From the NCBI RefSeq assembly GCF_040629175.1, contig NZ_JBEXUX010000047.1, positions 1-64,000 of the forward strand: a stretch of DNA of 64,000 nucleotides. Reading direction: 5' to 3'. Below are positions 62,339 through 64,000 of this stretch, piece after piece; the stretch's first letter is position 1, and each line of letters opens with the position of its first letter. The DNA comes from Embleya sp040629175. GTDB taxonomy: Bacteria > Actinomycetota > Actinomycetes > Streptomycetales > Streptomycetaceae. The position numbers and the translations under genes were made by a program. The notes under the pieces are model-generated. The model was not told the origin of the DNA. It saw nothing but the letters and a program-made list of their open reading frames with translations, and ran no database searches.

Positions 62339-64000
62339 TCAGCGCTCCCTTCCGGGCGATCGCAAGGACCGCGAACACGGCGACGCCGAAGGCGCCGTCG
62401 TACCGCCCGCGCACGACGACCCCGAAGGCGCCGAAGACCCCGGCGACCCCTGTGACGCCCCGGCAAGCCGCACCACCAGTGCGCCGGCGCACACCACCGC
62501 GTCCGCGGCCGGCCGCACCGCGTCGCCGGCCGGCACCCCGTCCACCGTCAGGTCGAGCGCGGTCACCACGTCCACCCCGGGCACCGCCTCCAGCCGCCGG
62601 GCCAGATCGGACAGGTACACGCCGCGGCCGAACGGCCATCCGGTCCCGTCCGGACCGCCGTCGAGCGGATGCAGGAAGCGGGCCAGATCGGCGAGCACCG
62701 CGCCGCGCACCGGCCCGGCGTCCCCGGCCCGGGTCGGCCGCACCGTGGCGGCGACCCCGACCGGAAAGTAGCGCGCGCCCTCGACCACCAGCCGGGCCGC
62801 CGCCGGCATCCGGGCCCGGACCGCGTCGCGCACCCGACGCAACAATTCGCCGGTGGGCTCCGGCCGGTCGCTGCCGTCCCGAGGCACCACGACCAGCCGG
62901 ACCACGCCCGGCGACACCCGCCCGTGTCGGTCGCGCGCACCCAACGCGCGGGCCGCCGCGATCGCCGGGACGGTCTCCCGGGCCAGCGCGGCCACATCGG
63001 TCTCGGTCAGCGCGAGCCGGCGGTGCCGCAGCAGCGCGGGGCCGCGCCGCAACACGTCGGGAAAACCTTCGGCGTCGGTGCCGCCGCTCGCTCCGCGCGG
63101 ATTGCTCACCCCGCCCACGGCCACCGCGCCGACCGCCTGGGTGATCGCGCCGGCGGGCACGTTGCCGGCCGCGCCGCCGCCGGAGCGATACACCCGCAAC
63201 CGCACGTTGTCCGGCCCCACGGGAGGCACCCGTCCGTGCCCGTTCCCGCCGAACAACACCCGTCCGGTCGCGTGGTCGCACACGTACACCCGGTCGCCCG
63301 GCCCGGCCAGGCCCAGCGAGGGCACCTCGTCCCAGCGCACCCACACCGCGCCCACCCGGCCGGTGCGCGGATCGGCCACGGTGCGCAGCGCCGCGCCCGC
63401 CCGCTCGGCCAACTCCCGTTGCAGCAGCGGCAGGTCGACCGCGGCCCGGTCGCCGTCGAGTTCGCGCACCTCCAGCACGGCGCCGTCCAGCACCGGCGTG
63501 CGCAGCGTGCGGAAGACCTGCCCGGCGCTGCCGTCGGCCGAGCCGAGCAGTTCGTCGGTGATCGTCTGTACCTGCCGCACCTGCGCCGCGTTGGGCACCA
63601 GCGCGTTCAGGGTCGGCTGCGGGGGCTCGGCCTCGGCCGGGAAGCGGGCCCGGATCCAGGTGCGGGGCGTGCCGAACCGGGCCGGCGGCGCGTCGCGAAG
63701 TTCGCCGCCGGCGTAGGCGCGGGTGAGCCGGTCCCGTACGGTGAGCGTCGCCCCGTCGGCGGCGGCCACCACGACCGGCTCGCCGCCGCGCAGGTCGGTG
63801 AGCAACAGCCGGTCGCCGGGCGCGAATCGGGCGGCGGCGCCGCGCCCGAGCAGGGTGATCGTGTGGTCGGCCGCGCCCGTGACCGGTGCCCCGGGTGGGC
63901 CGCCGGTGCCGGGCCAGATCAGGCCGACCACGCCCGCCCGGGTGAAGCCCTCGGTGCCGTCGTCGGTGGCCAACGCGACCCAGCCGGTGCCGTCGTAGCC
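62339..64000 (-). CDS. Second baseplate J-like protein, partial (5' end outside window)
   Basis: At least 553 residues; the frame is open at the right window edge, so the start is not visible. The C-terminal part carries FLHPLDGGPDGTGWPFGRGV and RLEAVPGVDVVTALDL, closely matching the same region of the following J-like protein, which suggests an old duplication. Middle segments (TETDVAALARETVPAIAAARALG, RHGRVSPGVVRLVVVP) are also typical of J-like proteins. The last ~40 residues are Ser/Pro/Gly-rich without structure. Two J-like genes in a row are usual in contractile injection loci. Confidence 0.85.
   Translation of the reverse strand, partial: GYDGTGWVALATDDGTEGFTRAGVVGLIWPGTGGPPGAPVTGAADHTITLLGRGAAARFAPGDRLLLTDLRGGEPVVVAAADGATLTVRDRLTRAYAGGELRDAPPARFGTPRTWIRARFPAEAEPPQPTLNALVPNAAQVRQVQTITDELLGSADGSAGQVFRTLRTPVLDGAVLEVRELDGDRAAVDLPLLQRELAERAGAALRTVADPRTGRVGAVWVRWDEVPSLGLAGPGDRVYVCDHATGRVLFGGNGHGRVPPVGPDNVRLRVYRSGGGAAGNVPAGAITQAVGAVAVGGVSNPRGASGGTDAEGFPDVLRRGPALLRHRRLALTETDVAALARETVPAIAAARALGARDRHGRVSPGVVRLVVVPRDGSDRPEPTGELLRRVRDAVRARMPAAARLVVEGARYFPVGVAATVRPTRAGDAGPVRGAVLADLARFLHPLDGGPDGTGWPFGRGVYLSDLARRLEAVPGVDVVTALDLTVDGVPAGDAVRPAADAVVCAGALVVRLAGASQGSPGSSAPSGSSCAGGTTAPSASPCSRSLRSPGRER

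Overview
The window is very GC-rich, with strong third-position GC bias, GTG and TTG starts, frequent 4-bp stop/start overlaps, an Lsr2 nucleoid protein, a SpoIIE-type phosphatase, LuxR-family regulators and an extracellular M4 protease. This points to a filamentous actinomycete, most likely Streptomycetaceae. The genus cannot be fixed from sequence alone. I found no rRNA, tRNA, CRISPR array, integrase or complete insertion sequence.

Left part (1-16.5 kb). A tiny glmU-like tail (1-65) abuts the 3' end of a five-gene minus-strand operon: SWIM, DUF5691, vWA, MoxR AAA+ and DUF5682. This is a MoxR/vWA-type ATPase system of unknown role. Upstream of it lies a second minus-strand operon (13586 to 7437): MBL hydrolase, Tat-type lipoprotein binding protein, two MalFG-type permeases, a dedicated MalK/UgpC-type ATPase and a HAD phosphatase-like protein, with a LysR gene before it. 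The mix suggests uptake and dephosphorylation of a phosphorylated or glycosidic solute. A small membrane protein and a hexose-6-phosphate mutarotase follow on the plus strand.

Middle part (16.6-52.5 kb). This is a chromosomal mosaic: a ClC transporter with a structured 3' region, lsr2, an ASCH-type gene broken by one stop codon, a double Lrp/AsnC regulator, an internally deleted DppB-like permease, two separate ABC-FtsX plus two-component cassettes (22-27 kb and 41-46.5 kb), a solitary tryptophan 2,3-dioxygenase, a K+ channel, a VOC protein, a lipoprotein, a large LuxR regulator, a C39-like protease paired with an anchored surface protein, a SpoIIE phosphatase and an M4 metalloprotease. A 122-bp tandem repeat lies in a strikingly G-rich gap before the second FtsX cassette, whose histidine kinase looks frameshifted. 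An ArsR/DUF5937 regulator carries a TTA codon. A divergent MFS/marR pair is separated by an AT-rich block of 15-bp repeats.

Right part (52.9-64 kb). A tightly packed minus-strand operon of seven genes encodes a phage-tail or contractile-injection-type baseplate module: two J-like baseplate proteins, a tail protein I fused to a propeller-like domain, and four further proteins that share an N-terminal module with an LHGWGV-like motif. It enters the window from the right, so sheath, tube and any cargo genes are outside it.
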